A stretch of DNA of 64,000 nt from Gardnerella vaginalis 1500E (GTDB lineage Bacteria; Actinomycetota; Actinomycetes; Actinomycetales; Bifidobacteriaceae): contig NZ_ADES01000005.1 in the NCBI RefSeq assembly GCF_000263595.1, positions 62,001 through 126,000 on the forward strand. Direction: 5' to 3'. Of the stretch, positions 1-8,958 are shown piece by piece; positions within the stretch are counted from its first letter, which is position 1, and every line of letters begins with the position of its first letter. A program made the position numbers and the translations under genes. The notes beneath the pieces are model-generated. The model did not search any database. It saw nothing but the letters and a program-made list of their open reading frames with translations, and was not told the origin of the DNA.

Positions 1-1173
1 TGCGTCAAAAGCAACGTTAATCCAGTCTTTTTCGCTACTATTTGCATGCAATTTTCCGGAAGTGCTAAGCAGAGTGCCAGAAGCAAAATATGGTCTAAGT
101 ACTTTCCACATTCCTGCAAAAGCTTCTTTTGCAAACTCGTCTTCTAACTGTGTTGAGGAGCTGTTATCTGCATTATCTTTTGAACTATTTTCGCCACTAT
201 TTTGAGATTCTTGATTATTATTTGAGGAAGAATTTTGGTTTTCACTGTTAGAATCTGCATTATTTGAGTCAGAATCGTTTGAACCGTTTGAATCGTTTGA
301 GTTTTGACCGTTTGTGCCACTATTAGTTTTTGCGTGCAAATTTATATTTTTCTGATTGTGGCATGGCAAAAGAACTTCAATATAGCGCGGATTTTCGCGA
401 GTAGCACGGTCGAGAGCAAGTTTTTGAACTAATGTTTCTGCTTGAGTTTCGCCAATGCTACTAGCGTCAGAAAGGTGGAAAAGAACATCTGGCTTAAATC
501 CTGGAATTGAACGCGAAAGCATAACTACGTGCATTCCAGATTTTTGAGCAAGTCGAAGAGATGAGGCTAAACGCTTTTGAGAAAGAAGAATATTTTTGTC
601 TGTGTCTTCAGAATCGTTTTTACCCGCTAAAAGACCCTGCTTATTTTTTGTGTCTTCTGTTTTGTTTGACGTAGGCAAAGTTGCGTAATCCCCATAATTA
701 TTATTGCCATTCTTATTAGTCCATGGAGCAATAACAATAGTGGTTTTACTCAGCTTCTTCTTAATTTTTTCGTTTGAATTGCCAGTATTTTGCTTATTTT
801 TATTGTTATGATTTTCTAAATGCAATGGTGTTAGCAAATTCACAACATAATCCTGCACGTCTTGACTCTGCTGCGAAAGACTAGAAGAAGTTTTTGTAGT
901 AATAGAATCATCGTTAAAACCCTTATTTTTTAAGTCTTTAACGATTTCTGGAACAAGATGATCCCATGTGCTTAGTGGCTTGTGTCTTGTTAAAGCTAAA
1001 CCATCTGAAGGGGTGAAAATAACAACATTTCCGCGATACGTTTGCTGCACGTTTTTAGGACTGGAAGAAGTTTTAGAAGTAGTTCCGCATGCACTAACAA
1101 CAAATAGTGTTGAAACTAGTGCTGTTAGCACAACTATAATTCTTTTCCAAGTGCTTACACGCAAACGAATCAT
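1..1173 (-). CDS. binding-protein-like lipoprotein, 5' part only (gene runs off the window start)
   Basis: Read on the minus strand from ATG at 1173, the frame is open for 391 codons to base 1, so the C-terminus is missing. The N-terminus is a lipoprotein signal: positive residues, a hydrophobic stretch, then a lipobox VVSAC with the Cys near residue 29. The following sequence has the rhythm of a type-1 periplasmic binding fold: 'VVIFTPSDG', then 'TTIVIAPW', then 'GMHVVMLSRSIPG'. This resembles sugar-binding proteins of the ChvE/XylF type, but no ligand can be named. A Ser/Asn/Asp-rich insert encoded near 160-310 interrupts the fold and looks like low-complexity expansion. It lies downstream of the fructosamine kinase gene on the same strand. 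I am sure of the gene and lipoprotein nature; the binding-protein assignment is an inference. Confidence 0.6.
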   Translation of the reverse strand, partial: MIRLRVSTWKRIIVVLTALVSTLFVVSACGTTSKTSSSPKNVQQTYRGNVVIFTPSDGLALTRHKPLSTWDHLVPEIVKDLKNKGFNDDSITTKTSSSLSQQSQDVQDYVVNLLTPLHLENHNNKNKQNTGNSNEKIKKKLSKTTIVIAPWTNKNGNNNYGDYATLPTSNKTEDTKNKQGLLAGKNDSEDTDKNILLSQKRLASSLRLAQKSGMHVVMLSRSIPGFKPDVLFHLSDASSIGETQAETLVQKLALDRATRENPRYIEVLLPCHNQKNINLHAKTNSGTNGQNSNDSNGSNDSDSNNADSNSENQNSSSNNNQESQNSGENSSKDNADNSSSTQLEDEFAKEAFAGMWKVLRPYFASGTLLSTSGKLHANSSEKDWINVAFDA

Positions 1174-1238
1174 ACTAATGGCCTTTCGTAATTTTTACGA
1201 TTAAGTCTTTAAATGTTTTATTTGTTTACTGCTGAAAA

Positions 1239-2045
1239 TCAGCTATTTAATAATCTTCTGCACATTTCTCGATACTCGCTTACGTATCCGCCGCCAAAGA
1301 ATACGCAGTGGCCTGCAATAGGGTAGAGCTGCCAAATAATCATGCGCTGCTCAAAACCTGCCTTAAGTGGATGTACAGACTGGTATCCGTCCAAAATCTG
1401 CTTAAAATAGCTGATTCCAAACAGGTGAAGCATAGCTAAATCTTCTTCGCGGTGCCCGCCGTGGGCTGCAGGATCAATCAGCACAGCCTCAGTATGCTCT
1501 CCATCCTCGCTTTTAGTCCACAAAACGTTTCCGCTCCACAAGTCGCCGTGAACGCGCGCAGGCTTATCTTCCGCAGTCTTTCCTAATAAATCAGGCAGCG
1601 CATCAATAACTTCGTTCGTAAGAGCCAAATCGCTTTTAGTAAGCTCTCCGCGAGCAATCCCAAGCTCAACCATAGGACGCAAACGCCCATCCGCAAGATA
1701 GTCAATAACGTTATTCCACTCGCCAGTTGGCATATTAACAGGGTCGCTTAAAGGTCCAAAATAGCATGTTCCATCATAATCAGCAGGAGCTTGACCAAAA
1801 TATTTCGCACCATAGTCGTGCATGTGTGCAAGAGCTGCACCGAACTCAAAAGCAGCTAAAGGAGTTGGGGAAGCAGTGTCAATTCGCTCAATATTAAGGT
1901 AGTCGTTTCCCCAATCAAACACTTTTGCAACTCTAGGGCCGCCAAACTTATGGGCTTCTTGCAACCATTGCAAACCCTTGCCTTCGCATTCAAAAAAACG
2001 CTCAGGTGCGTATAATCTGCTTTTTTTATACACATTATTGTCCAT
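1239..2045 (-). CDS. fructosamine kinase family protein
   Basis: 268 residues, close to the usual length of the fructosamine/ketosamine-3-kinase family (protein-kinase-like fold). The phosphotransfer motifs are visible: 'HGDLWSGNVLW', the catalytic loop with Asp and Asn, and 'IDPAAHGGHREEDLAML', the metal-binding Asp region followed by the family-typical HREED. The N-terminus carries the substrate-side 'FFECEGKGLQWL'. Members phosphorylate ketoamines formed by glycation, or related sugar amines, in the cytoplasm; the substrate here cannot be told. The start is ATG with AAGAAGG about 6 bases upstream. The lipoprotein gene follows on the same strand after 65 bases, so the two may be co-transcribed. 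Confidence 0.85.
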   Translation of the reverse strand: MDNNVYKKSRLYAPERFFECEGKGLQWLQEAHKFGGPRVAKVFDWGNDYLNIERIDTASPTPLAAFEFGAALAHMHDYGAKYFGQAPADYDGTCYFGPLSDPVNMPTGEWNNVIDYLADGRLRPMVELGIARGELTKSDLALTNEVIDALPDLLGKTAEDKPARVHGDLWSGNVLWTKSEDGEHTEAVLIDPAAHGGHREEDLAMLHLFGISYFKQILDGYQSVHPLKAGFEQRMIIWQLYPIAGHCVFFGGGYVSEYREMCRRLLNS

Positions 2046-2149
2046 AGCAGCCTTCTTAACGTACTAGCATATACAGCTTATGCATATACGGCTTATCGTT
2101 ACACACTTAATAAATATTTTACGAATAAACTAAATTATTCCCAATCTCA

Positions 2150-2605
2150 CTATTTTACTGAAGTATTAGCACAATCAGACAAGCTGTGTTTAAATGCAGG
2201 GCAGAATGTTTTTGCAAACTGATAGCCAAAAAGCAATCCTGCTAAAAATAGTGCAGAACCCAAACCGGTGTAAAACACTGCAATAAACTGTTCGGGAGCT
2301 ATGTTGGTTGCGCGCAAAACAATTCCAAAAGTCATCATAAAAGCCATGATTATAAAAGATTTAACGTCAAAGAATTTGAGGAAAAATTGTTTTTCTTTGT
2401 ATGCGAGGATTCTTTGAGTATGTTTTTTAACGAGTTTTCCAAAAATCAGGAATTGGAATATTGCAAAAACAACTAGAGACAAAGCGTAATTCAGCGGTTG
2501 CAAATAATTCTGGTAAGCCAACAAGCCAATCTTAAGAATATTAAAACCAGCAGCGCCCCAAACTAAGCAAGCAATAAGTAGTAACGTATTTTTTTGTACT
2601 TTCAA
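2150..2605 (-). CDS. small membrane protein of unknown function, four predicted membrane segments
   Basis: 151 residues with four hydrophobic stretches: about residues 7-28, 40-56, 80-98 and 107-130. A basic loop 'KLVKKHTQRILAYKEKQ' lies between the second and third. Start is TTG, preceded by AGAGG at seven bases, the only plausible ribosome site. No catalytic motif or known family was recognised; the layout resembles small uncharacterised integral membrane proteins of Gram-positive bacteria. It is transcribed toward the fructosamine kinase gene with a 104-base gap and no obvious terminator. Confidence 0.7.
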   Translation of the reverse strand: MKVQKNTLLLIACLVWGAAGFNILKIGLLAYQNYLQPLNYALSLVVFAIFQFLIFGKLVKKHTQRILAYKEKQFFLKFFDVKSFIIMAFMMTFGIVLRATNIAPEQFIAVFYTGLGSALFLAGLLFGYQFAKTFCPAFKHSLSDCANTSVK

Positions 2606-2807
2606 TTCACAACCTCTTTAATATTTATAGTTTTATTGAATTTTACCTAATTTTCTAATCTTTATTCGCTTAAAAAGTTTATTTACTATTGTAATGATTT
2701 ATTTTGCAAAATAAGCATAAAATCTTAATTTTGTGCGCGTATTAGGAAAACTTACGTTAAAACTACATATTTTCTCAATAAAATATCAATAAAACTTGTA
2801 AAAAGTG

Positions 2808-2837
2808 TTGCATAATGACTGCATAAGACGCTATAGT
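2808..2837 (+). promoter_or_regulatory. leuS promoter, apparently giving a leaderless mRNA
   Basis: TTGCAT at 2808-2813 and TATAGT at 2832-2837 are separated by 18 bases, a good sigma-70-type pair. The predicted transcription start falls at about 2843-2845, directly on the leuS ATG at 2846. The only purine-rich sequence (AGGG at 2841-2844) is too close to the ATG to act as a ribosome site, so the message is probably leaderless. Confidence 0.6.
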
Positions 2838-2845
2838 CCTAGGGT

Positions 2846-5830
2846 ATGAACGACAACGATCAACAGTATGCAACAGCTGACAATAAAGCTACTATTGCTG
2901 AGCCAGCTTTTCGTTACAACGCGCAGCTCGCACAAGATATTGAGCAGCGCTGGCAAAAAACCTGGGACGAGCAGGGCACGTTCTGGGCTGCTAATGTTAA
3001 GGGCAATTTGAAGGATGGCGAAGGCAGGAATGCTGACGGTCGTCCTTCTTTCTTTGCAATGGACATGTTCCCGTATCCTTCCGGTAAAGGCTTGCACGTT
3101 GGGCATCCTCTTGGATACTTGGCAACGGATGTTGTAAGCCGCTACCACCGCATGAAGGGTGAGAATGTTCTTCACGCAATGGGTTACGACGCTTTTGGTT
3201 TGCCGGCTGAACAGTATGCTGTGCAAACTGGTCAGCATCCGCGCATTACTACCGAGGCAAATATTGCCAATATGCGCAGGCAGCTGCATCGCATGGGCTT
3301 GAGCTTTGATGATCGTAGGTCTTTTGCAACGATTGACACGAATTATGTGCGTTGGACGCAATGGATTTTCTCCAAGCTTTATGACGCTTGGTACGACCCT
3401 GATTTTGTTCGCAAAGACGGCGGAAAGGGTTCTGCTCGACCAATCTGCGAGCTCGTTGACGAGTTTAAGAGCGGTAAGCGTGAAATCCCAGGATTTGCAG
3501 GCAAAAAGTGGGAAGAGCTTAACAAGGTAGAACAAGCGGACGTTTTGAACGACTTCCGTATTGCTTATATTTCTAAATCTCCTGTAAATTGGTGCCCAGG
3601 TTTGGGAACTGTGCTTGCAAACGAGGAAGTTACTGCAGAAGGTAAGTCTGAGCGCGGAAACTTCCCAGTATTCCAGCGCAACCTTCGCCAATGGTCCATG
3701 CGAATTACAGCTTACGGACACCGCTTGGTAGAAGATTTGAACACTATTGATTGGCCAGAAAAAGTTAAGCTTATGCAGCGAAACTGGATTGGTGAATCTC
3801 ACGGCGCGTCCGTGCACTTTGAAGTGCCATGTGCGGACGGCGAAACACGCGATTTGGAAGTGTACACTACTCGTCCAGACACGCTTTTTGGCACAACTTT
3901 TGCGGTTGTTTCCGTAGATCATCCAATTCTTAAACATATTCCAGAAGCTTGGGAAGCTAGCGTTCCAGAAAGCTGGAAGGGTGGCTACGCAAGTCTTAAA
4001 GAAGGCTTGGCAGAGTATCAAGCTCAAGCTCGCGCAAAAACAGCTAAAGATCGCACAGAAGACGCAGGCGCAAAAACAGGCTTGTTCACTGGTCTTTACG
4101 CAATTAATCCTGTAACTGGAGCAAAACTTCCGCTCTTTACTGCCGACTACGTGCTTATGGATTACGGCACCGGAGCAATTATGGCAGTTCCTGGCGGAGA
4201 TCAGCGCGATTACGATTTTGCAAAAGCCTTCGGTTTACCGGTAATCTACACGGTTGAGCCTCTGCCTGGTTCTGACGAAAAGTTGGCAGATTACGAAGGT
4301 AAAGCTCCGTTCGTGTCACACGACGGAATTGTTATTAATTCTGCAGTAGAGCATACGCACAAGCTTGGTGACGCTTTGTCTATTAACGGTTTGCGCGTGG
4401 ATGAAGCTATTAAAAAGGTGACGACCTGGCTTGAAGCTGCAGGCGTAGGAAAAGGTAGGGTTTCTTACCGACTTCGCGACTGGCTGTTTTCTCGCCAGCG
4501 CTACTGGGGTGAGCCATTCCCAATCGTTTACGACGAGGATGGTGTAGCTCACTTAGTTCCAGATAGCGAGCTTCCGATTGCTTTGCCGGACGTTCCAGAC
4601 TATCAGCCAAAAACTTACGCTCCAGACGACGCAAATTCGGAGCCTGAAGCGCCTTTGAGCAGAAACGATGATTGGGTAAAAGTTCAGATTGATCTTGGAG
4701 ACGGTGTAAAAACCTACTACCGCGACACCAACACTATGCCGAACTGGGCTGGTTCCTGCTGGTACTACATGCGCTACTTGGATCCAAATGACGCTGAGCA
4801 CATGGTTGACAGCGACGAATATGACTACTGGATGGGTACGAAACGTCCAGGCAAAGAGCATGTATCTGGCGGCGTTGACCTTTATGTTGGTGGTGTAGAG
4901 CATGCAGTTTTGCACTTGCTTTACTCCAGGTTCTGGCATAAAGCGCTTTATGATTTGGGTTACGTGGATTCTGCAGAACCATTCCACCGCCTGTTTAACC
5001 AGGGCATGATTCAAGCTTATGCGTACACGGATGAGCGCGGACAGTATGTTCCAGCAGACGAAGTTGAAGAAGTCGCATCAAACGGCGCTGGTGAACCAAC
5101 GTTTACTTGGCATGGCGAAAGTGTGAACCGTGAGTTCGGTAAAATGGGCAAGAGCTTAAAGAATATTGTGACTCCGGACTACATGTACGAAAACTACGGT
5201 GCAGATACGTTCCGCTTGTACGAAATGAGCATGGGTCCGCTTTCTGAGTCTCGCCCTTGGAACACGCGTAACGTTGTTGGTGGCATGCGCTTCCTTCAGC
5301 GCTTGTGGCGTAACGTTGTGAACGAAGAAACCGGCGCTTGCGTAGTAACAGAAGATGCACTCGATGAGAAAACGCTTAAGCTTCTTAACAATACAATTGC
5401 AGAAGTGACTGTGGAAATGGAAGCAATGCGTCCAAATACTGCAATCGCTAAGCTGATTGTGTTGAACAACCACTTGACTTCGCTTCCTCACGTGCCACGA
5501 GCAGCTGTTGAGCCACTAATTCTTATGCTGGCTCCAATTGCGCCGCATATTTGCGAAGAAATGTGGAGCAAGCTTGGGCATGATAAGTCTATTGCTCACG
5601 CAGATTGGCCTGTTGCGGATTCTCGCTACGTTGGTGAGGATACTGTTACTGCCGTTGTGCAAATTAAGGGCAAGGTTCGAGCAAAGCTTGAAGTTGATCC
5701 AAATATTGACGCTTCTGAGCTTGAAAAGCTCGCTTTGGAAGCTGTAGCTGATCGCTTGGGTGGTAAGGCTCCGCGCAAGGTGATTGTGAAGGCTCCGAAG
5801 ATTGTGTCTATTGTGCCTGACGAGAGGTAA
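2846..5830 (+). CDS. leuS: leucyl-tRNA synthetase
   Basis: 994 residues, the long form seen in bifidobacteria. Class I synthetase, charging tRNA-Leu in the cytoplasm. The HIGH-type motif is 'FPYPSGKGLHVGHPLGY' near residue 75. The CP1 editing domain shows 'YTTRPDTLFGTTFAVVS' with its threonine-rich pocket. The KMSKS loop reads 'FGKMGKSLKN' near residue 767, with KMGKS in place of KMSKS. The C-terminal anticodon-binding and extension domains are complete. The start fits the family N-terminus just before 'EPAFRYNAQLAQDIEQ'. A terminator hairpin follows. The long open frame on the opposite strand (2831-4027) is a shadow of codon bias. Confidence 0.97.
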   Translation: MNDNDQQYATADNKATIAEPAFRYNAQLAQDIEQRWQKTWDEQGTFWAANVKGNLKDGEGRNADGRPSFFAMDMFPYPSGKGLHVGHPLGYLATDVVSRYHRMKGENVLHAMGYDAFGLPAEQYAVQTGQHPRITTEANIANMRRQLHRMGLSFDDRRSFATIDTNYVRWTQWIFSKLYDAWYDPDFVRKDGGKGSARPICELVDEFKSGKREIPGFAGKKWEELNKVEQADVLNDFRIAYISKSPVNWCPGLGTVLANEEVTAEGKSERGNFPVFQRNLRQWSMRITAYGHRLVEDLNTIDWPEKVKLMQRNWIGESHGASVHFEVPCADGETRDLEVYTTRPDTLFGTTFAVVSVDHPILKHIPEAWEASVPESWKGGYASLKEGLAEYQAQARAKTAKDRTEDAGAKTGLFTGLYAINPVTGAKLPLFTADYVLMDYGTGAIMAVPGGDQRDYDFAKAFGLPVIYTVEPLPGSDEKLADYEGKAPFVSHDGIVINSAVEHTHKLGDALSINGLRVDEAIKKVTTWLEAAGVGKGRVSYRLRDWLFSRQRYWGEPFPIVYDEDGVAHLVPDSELPIALPDVPDYQPKTYAPDDANSEPEAPLSRNDDWVKVQIDLGDGVKTYYRDTNTMPNWAGSCWYYMRYLDPNDAEHMVDSDEYDYWMGTKRPGKEHVSGGVDLYVGGVEHAVLHLLYSRFWHKALYDLGYVDSAEPFHRLFNQGMIQAYAYTDERGQYVPADEVEEVASNGAGEPTFTWHGESVNREFGKMGKSLKNIVTPDYMYENYGADTFRLYEMSMGPLSESRPWNTRNVVGGMRFLQRLWRNVVNEETGACVVTEDALDEKTLKLLNNTIAEVTVEMEAMRPNTAIAKLIVLNNHLTSLPHVPRAAVEPLILMLAPIAPHICEEMWSKLGHDKSIAHADWPVADSRYVGEDTVTAVVQIKGKVRAKLEVDPNIDASELEKLALEAVADRLGGKAPRKVIVKAPKIVSIVPDER

Positions 5831-5844
5831 GATTCGGCTTAATT

Positions 5845-5893
5845 AATGCTGTATTGCGCGACGGCCTGCTTTCGCGCTTTACAGCATTTTTTG
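5845..5893 (+). terminator. intrinsic terminator after leuS
   Basis: AATGCTGT (5845-5852) pairs with ACAGCATT (5881-5888). An inner GCGCG/CGCGC pairing extends the stem, and a run of T follows directly. It begins 15 bases after the leuS stop. Confidence 0.75.
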
Positions 5894-5908
5894 TTATTCT
5901 TGGGTTTC

Positions 5909-6256
5909 GTCTATGAGTTTTGTAACTGATTTAGTTTTTTGGTTTTGACGAGGCTGGAAAATTTGTGTTTGCGTGCGTCCCGTCCTTCGGGCGCTCTGGT
6001 TGCTAAAGACGCTTATTGTGTTCGCCTATATTTAAAGAATGTAGCTTCTCAGTCCTCTTTTAGCACTGAACACAATTTTTCCAGCCTCTCAACACATTAA
6101 ACCGCAACACAAAACTCATAGACTAGTTAAGTTTGTTACGCAAGTGCGTGGTTTACTAAGTGCAACTAAAGTCACACAATTAAGCTGCGGGGTAGTTTGT
6201 GGTTTTTGTGTTTAGTGTGGTGTCAGCAGAGCTTTAATTTTAGTGTTCTTTGAACA
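5909..6256 (+). repeat. dispersed nested-palindrome element, copy 1 (after leuS)
   Basis: A 215-bp palindromic unit spans 5909-6123. Outer 15-bp perfect inverted repeats are GTCTATGAGTTTTGT and its complement. An inner 20-bp stem lies at 5950-5969 and 6069-6088 with one mismatch. Between the inner arms is a core of about 99 bases containing CCCGTCCTTCGGG (itself a small hairpin) and CTTCTCAGTCCTCTTTTAG. About 130 further bases to ~6256 are shared with copy 2, ending in TTAGTGTTCTTTGAACA. No open reading frame or transposase lies inside. Not a family I recognise. The rest of the 5831-6347 gap holds the leuS terminator and the comEA leader. Confidence 0.85.
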
Positions 6257-6359
6257 GTAGAGAATGTTAAAGGTTTTAACCACAGGGGATGATTTTTGTT
6301 GCGAAGTGTTATAAGTTTCCCAATAGTTAAGTTAAGAACTTTAAGATTTGGGGGATTTA

Positions 6360-7202
6360 ATGGAAGACTTTGGGCAAAATTCTGGTCGGCATTATTCTAA
6401 TAATTTGCCTATTGATAGGCCTGGTATTGACTTGCCTAGGCGGCGTATTGCATCTTCTTTAGAAGAATTTTCTAAACGAAGTTTTGACGACGACTTTAGC
6501 GAAAATATGCGCGAAAGTATGCGCGAAAGTAAGCGCGAAAATTATTTTGACTCTTTTAACTCTTTTGACGAAACTATTAGAAACATAAAATCTTCTCCGC
6601 GTTTTCATATGAAGCCAGTCCATACTTTGGCAATTATGTTCGTGCTTGTCGTTGCATTGTGTGCGAGTCTTACCATGCTTATTTCGCAGTCGTTAACGTA
6701 TCAGCGTGTGCAAAATAGTAAGTCTGAATCATTGCAAAAAATAGAAGATAATGCGGATTATTCAAAGCGTTCTTTTGACGATTTAGAAGATAGTAATTCT
6801 AAGAAAAATAACGAAAATGGTGAATCTGACTACGGTATCGAAAGTAGTGAAAGTAGCGAAAGTATCGAAAGTAGAGAAAGTATCGAAAGTAGCGAAAGTG
6901 GCGAAAGTGGCGAAAGTAGCGAAAGATCTGAAAACGGTCGAAACAGTCAAAGCGGAAAAAGTAGGAAAAGTAGAAAAAGCAAATCTGTTTCTAATAAGAG
7001 TGATACTTTTCGCATAAATATTAACACTGCAACAGTGGATCAACTGCAAAGCTTAAAAGGAATCGGCCCAAAAACAGCTGCGCGCATTATTGCTCATAGA
7101 AAACGAGTTGGCGGTTTTAACAGTTTGGAAGATTTGCTGCAAATAAAGGGCATTGGTCCTAAAACTTTGAATAAATTCCGCGGAAATGTTGAAGTTAAAT
7201 AG
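6360..7202 (+). CDS. comEA: ComEA-like competence DNA-binding protein
   Basis: 280 residues from ATG 6360, which has GGGGGA five bases upstream; an in-frame TTG at 6348 lies on the ribosome site and is unlikely. There is a long hydrophilic N-terminus, one membrane segment ('LAIMFVLVVALCASLTMLI', around residues 90-110), then a Ser/Glu repeat tract encoded by 9-bp units. The C-terminus has two helix-hairpin-helix motifs ('SLKGIGPKTAARIIAHR' and 'QIKGIGPKTLNKFRG'). ComEA binds incoming double-stranded DNA at the outer face of the membrane and passes it to ComEC, whose gene follows after seven bases. The Ser/Glu linker probably spans the cell wall space; its repeat coding makes its length changeable. 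Confidence 0.88.
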   Translation: MEDFGQNSGRHYSNNLPIDRPGIDLPRRRIASSLEEFSKRSFDDDFSENMRESMRESKRENYFDSFNSFDETIRNIKSSPRFHMKPVHTLAIMFVLVVALCASLTMLISQSLTYQRVQNSKSESLQKIEDNADYSKRSFDDLEDSNSKKNNENGESDYGIESSESSESIESRESIESSESGESGESSERSENGRNSQSGKSRKSRKSKSVSNKSDTFRININTATVDQLQSLKGIGPKTAARIIAHRKRVGGFNSLEDLLQIKGIGPKTLNKFRGNVEVK

Positions 7203-7209
7203 GTGAATT

Positions 7210-8892
7210 ATGCGAGAAAAAGTAGAAAACGTTTCTGGAAGTCGAGATTTTAGAATGATTCCTGTTGCTGCAGCTTACTGGGCTGGATGCCTAATAGGAA
7301 AATGGTTGAGCCAAATGCGAGTAATCCACGCAGGAATAGTTGCAATAATAGGATTTTCCTTCGCTTTTTTAGTAGCATTTTTTCTGCGTCGTAAATGCAA
7401 TGATTGGAGCAGAACTATTCAAACAGTAGCGTACGTTTCTTTAGCAGCATGCATGATTTCATACCTTGGCCAATGCGTGCTTTCAAAAGACGTTATTATG
7501 CAAGAAATACGTGCAGAAAACCTTACTAAAATTCATTATTCTAACTATAAATCTACTTTGAATACTCATATTGCGGAGGCGGAAGTTAGAGTGTTGACTC
7601 CTTTTAGAGCTTCGAAAAGTTTTAATGGAGATTGTCAAGCTAATGTGCGCGTCTACAAATTTGCAAACACTCAAAGTTACGTTAATGCCAGGTTTTACGC
7701 ATACAATCCAGTTTGCAGGAATATTAGTTACGGTATGAGGATTCGAGTTCCTGTTAGCTTAAAATCTTCGCGTTTTGACAATAAGCCTGAATTGCATGTG
7801 CAAAAAACTCAGCAAAATGTGCAAATTATACAAGGCGCAAACTTTTGGCAAAACTCTGCTAACAATTTGTGGAAATCATTTTATAACGTAACAAATAACC
7901 TTGATACTCAAGGAAGAATGTTGGTTCCGGGAATAACTATTGGAATGTTGGGGCAAGAGTATGTGCCAACGGAAGCAACAAATTCGCTAAATCCAATAGA
8001 CGCAACTTATTCAACTATGACTCGTCAGCATTTTCAGCATGCTGGAATTATGCACGTTATGGCTGTTTCAGGAGGCCACTTTTTGCTACTTAGCATGATT
8101 ATTTACAGATGCTGCTCATATTTACTACTTCCGCGTTGGGCTACTTCTTCAATACAAATTGCGTTGCAGATTTCTTTAGCCGCAATAGTTTACCCTTCAG
8201 CATCTGTACTTAGGGCGCTGATTATGGGAATAATATCCGCGGTTGCGTGGTGCTGCAAGCGCCCATACCAGTCGGCAAGCGCGCTAAGTTGGACTGTTAT
8301 TGGAGTGTTACTAGTAAACCCTTCGTACGCTTGGGACTATGCTTTTGCGCTTTCTTCTGCAGCAACTTTGGGAATTGTTGTTATGGGAGTGCCGTTGTCG
8401 AAAACATTTTCGCAATATGTGCCGCATTTTATCGCTTCTGCGCTCGCAATAACTTTGTCTGCACAATTGTGGACGATGCCAGTGCAAATTCTTATGCAGC
8501 CGGAAGTTTCTTTTATGTCTGTGCCGGCGAATCTAATAATTGCGCCTTTTATGGATTGGGCAACAGTATTCGGCTTAATTTCGCTTGCTTGCGCGAGTTT
8601 TAATGCTGGGGCATCGCTTGTTTTTGCGAGAGTTTCATCAATTGGAACAAGTTTTATGGAAAAGTGCGCGTATTGGTGTGATGAAGCATCTTTTGGCGTG
8701 TTTCCTTGGATGAAGGGTGCTGCTGGAGCGTGGATGATGGCATGTGCAGAAGTTGTAATATTTGCTGTTTTTATGCTTGTTTTTCGCAGTTTTCACAATC
8801 GTTACTACGTTCAGCGCATAAGCATAATCGGGCAATTATGGGCATCTTCTGTAAAGCGAACCATAAGTGAAGCCGCGCAAATCTTCGAGTAG
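7210..8892 (+). CDS. comEC: ComEC/Rec2 DNA uptake channel protein, short form
   Basis: 560 residues. The N-terminus has membrane segments and an extracellular OB-fold-like part. The competence core contains the family signature 'GIMHVMAVSGGHFLLL' near residue 280 and at least eight further hydrophobic segments. ComEC forms the membrane channel that takes up single-stranded DNA during transformation. The C-terminal metallo-beta-lactamase-like domain of longer homologues (about 770 residues in Bacillus) is absent, because the protein stops soon after the last membrane segments. ATG is preceded by AGGTGA. The comEA-comEC-holA order is common in Gram-positive bacteria. Confidence 0.9.
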   Translation: MREKVENVSGSRDFRMIPVAAAYWAGCLIGKWLSQMRVIHAGIVAIIGFSFAFLVAFFLRRKCNDWSRTIQTVAYVSLAACMISYLGQCVLSKDVIMQEIRAENLTKIHYSNYKSTLNTHIAEAEVRVLTPFRASKSFNGDCQANVRVYKFANTQSYVNARFYAYNPVCRNISYGMRIRVPVSLKSSRFDNKPELHVQKTQQNVQIIQGANFWQNSANNLWKSFYNVTNNLDTQGRMLVPGITIGMLGQEYVPTEATNSLNPIDATYSTMTRQHFQHAGIMHVMAVSGGHFLLLSMIIYRCCSYLLLPRWATSSIQIALQISLAAIVYPSASVLRALIMGIISAVAWCCKRPYQSASALSWTVIGVLLVNPSYAWDYAFALSSAATLGIVVMGVPLSKTFSQYVPHFIASALAITLSAQLWTMPVQILMQPEVSFMSVPANLIIAPFMDWATVFGLISLACASFNAGASLVFARVSSIGTSFMEKCAYWCDEASFGVFPWMKGAAGAWMMACAEVVIFAVFMLVFRSFHNRYYVQRISIIGQLWASSVKRTISEAAQIFE

Positions 8893-8958
8893 TTAAATAT
8901 GTACGCATATTCTAGAGGAATATTATGATGGTTAAAGTTAGTTTGTTTAAGGAGCATT

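Noticed and set aside
2831-4027. 398-residue open frame antisense to leuS
   Set aside because: It mirrors leuS codon usage, has no family features and no ribosome site. Similar long minus-strand frames cover metE, carB and pgk, so it is a codon-bias shadow.
5909-6123. Miniature inverted-repeat transposon with target duplication
   Set aside because: No clear target-site duplication flanks the palindromic unit, and the conserved flank continues beyond its inverted repeats, so a simple MITE is not supported though mobility remains possible.
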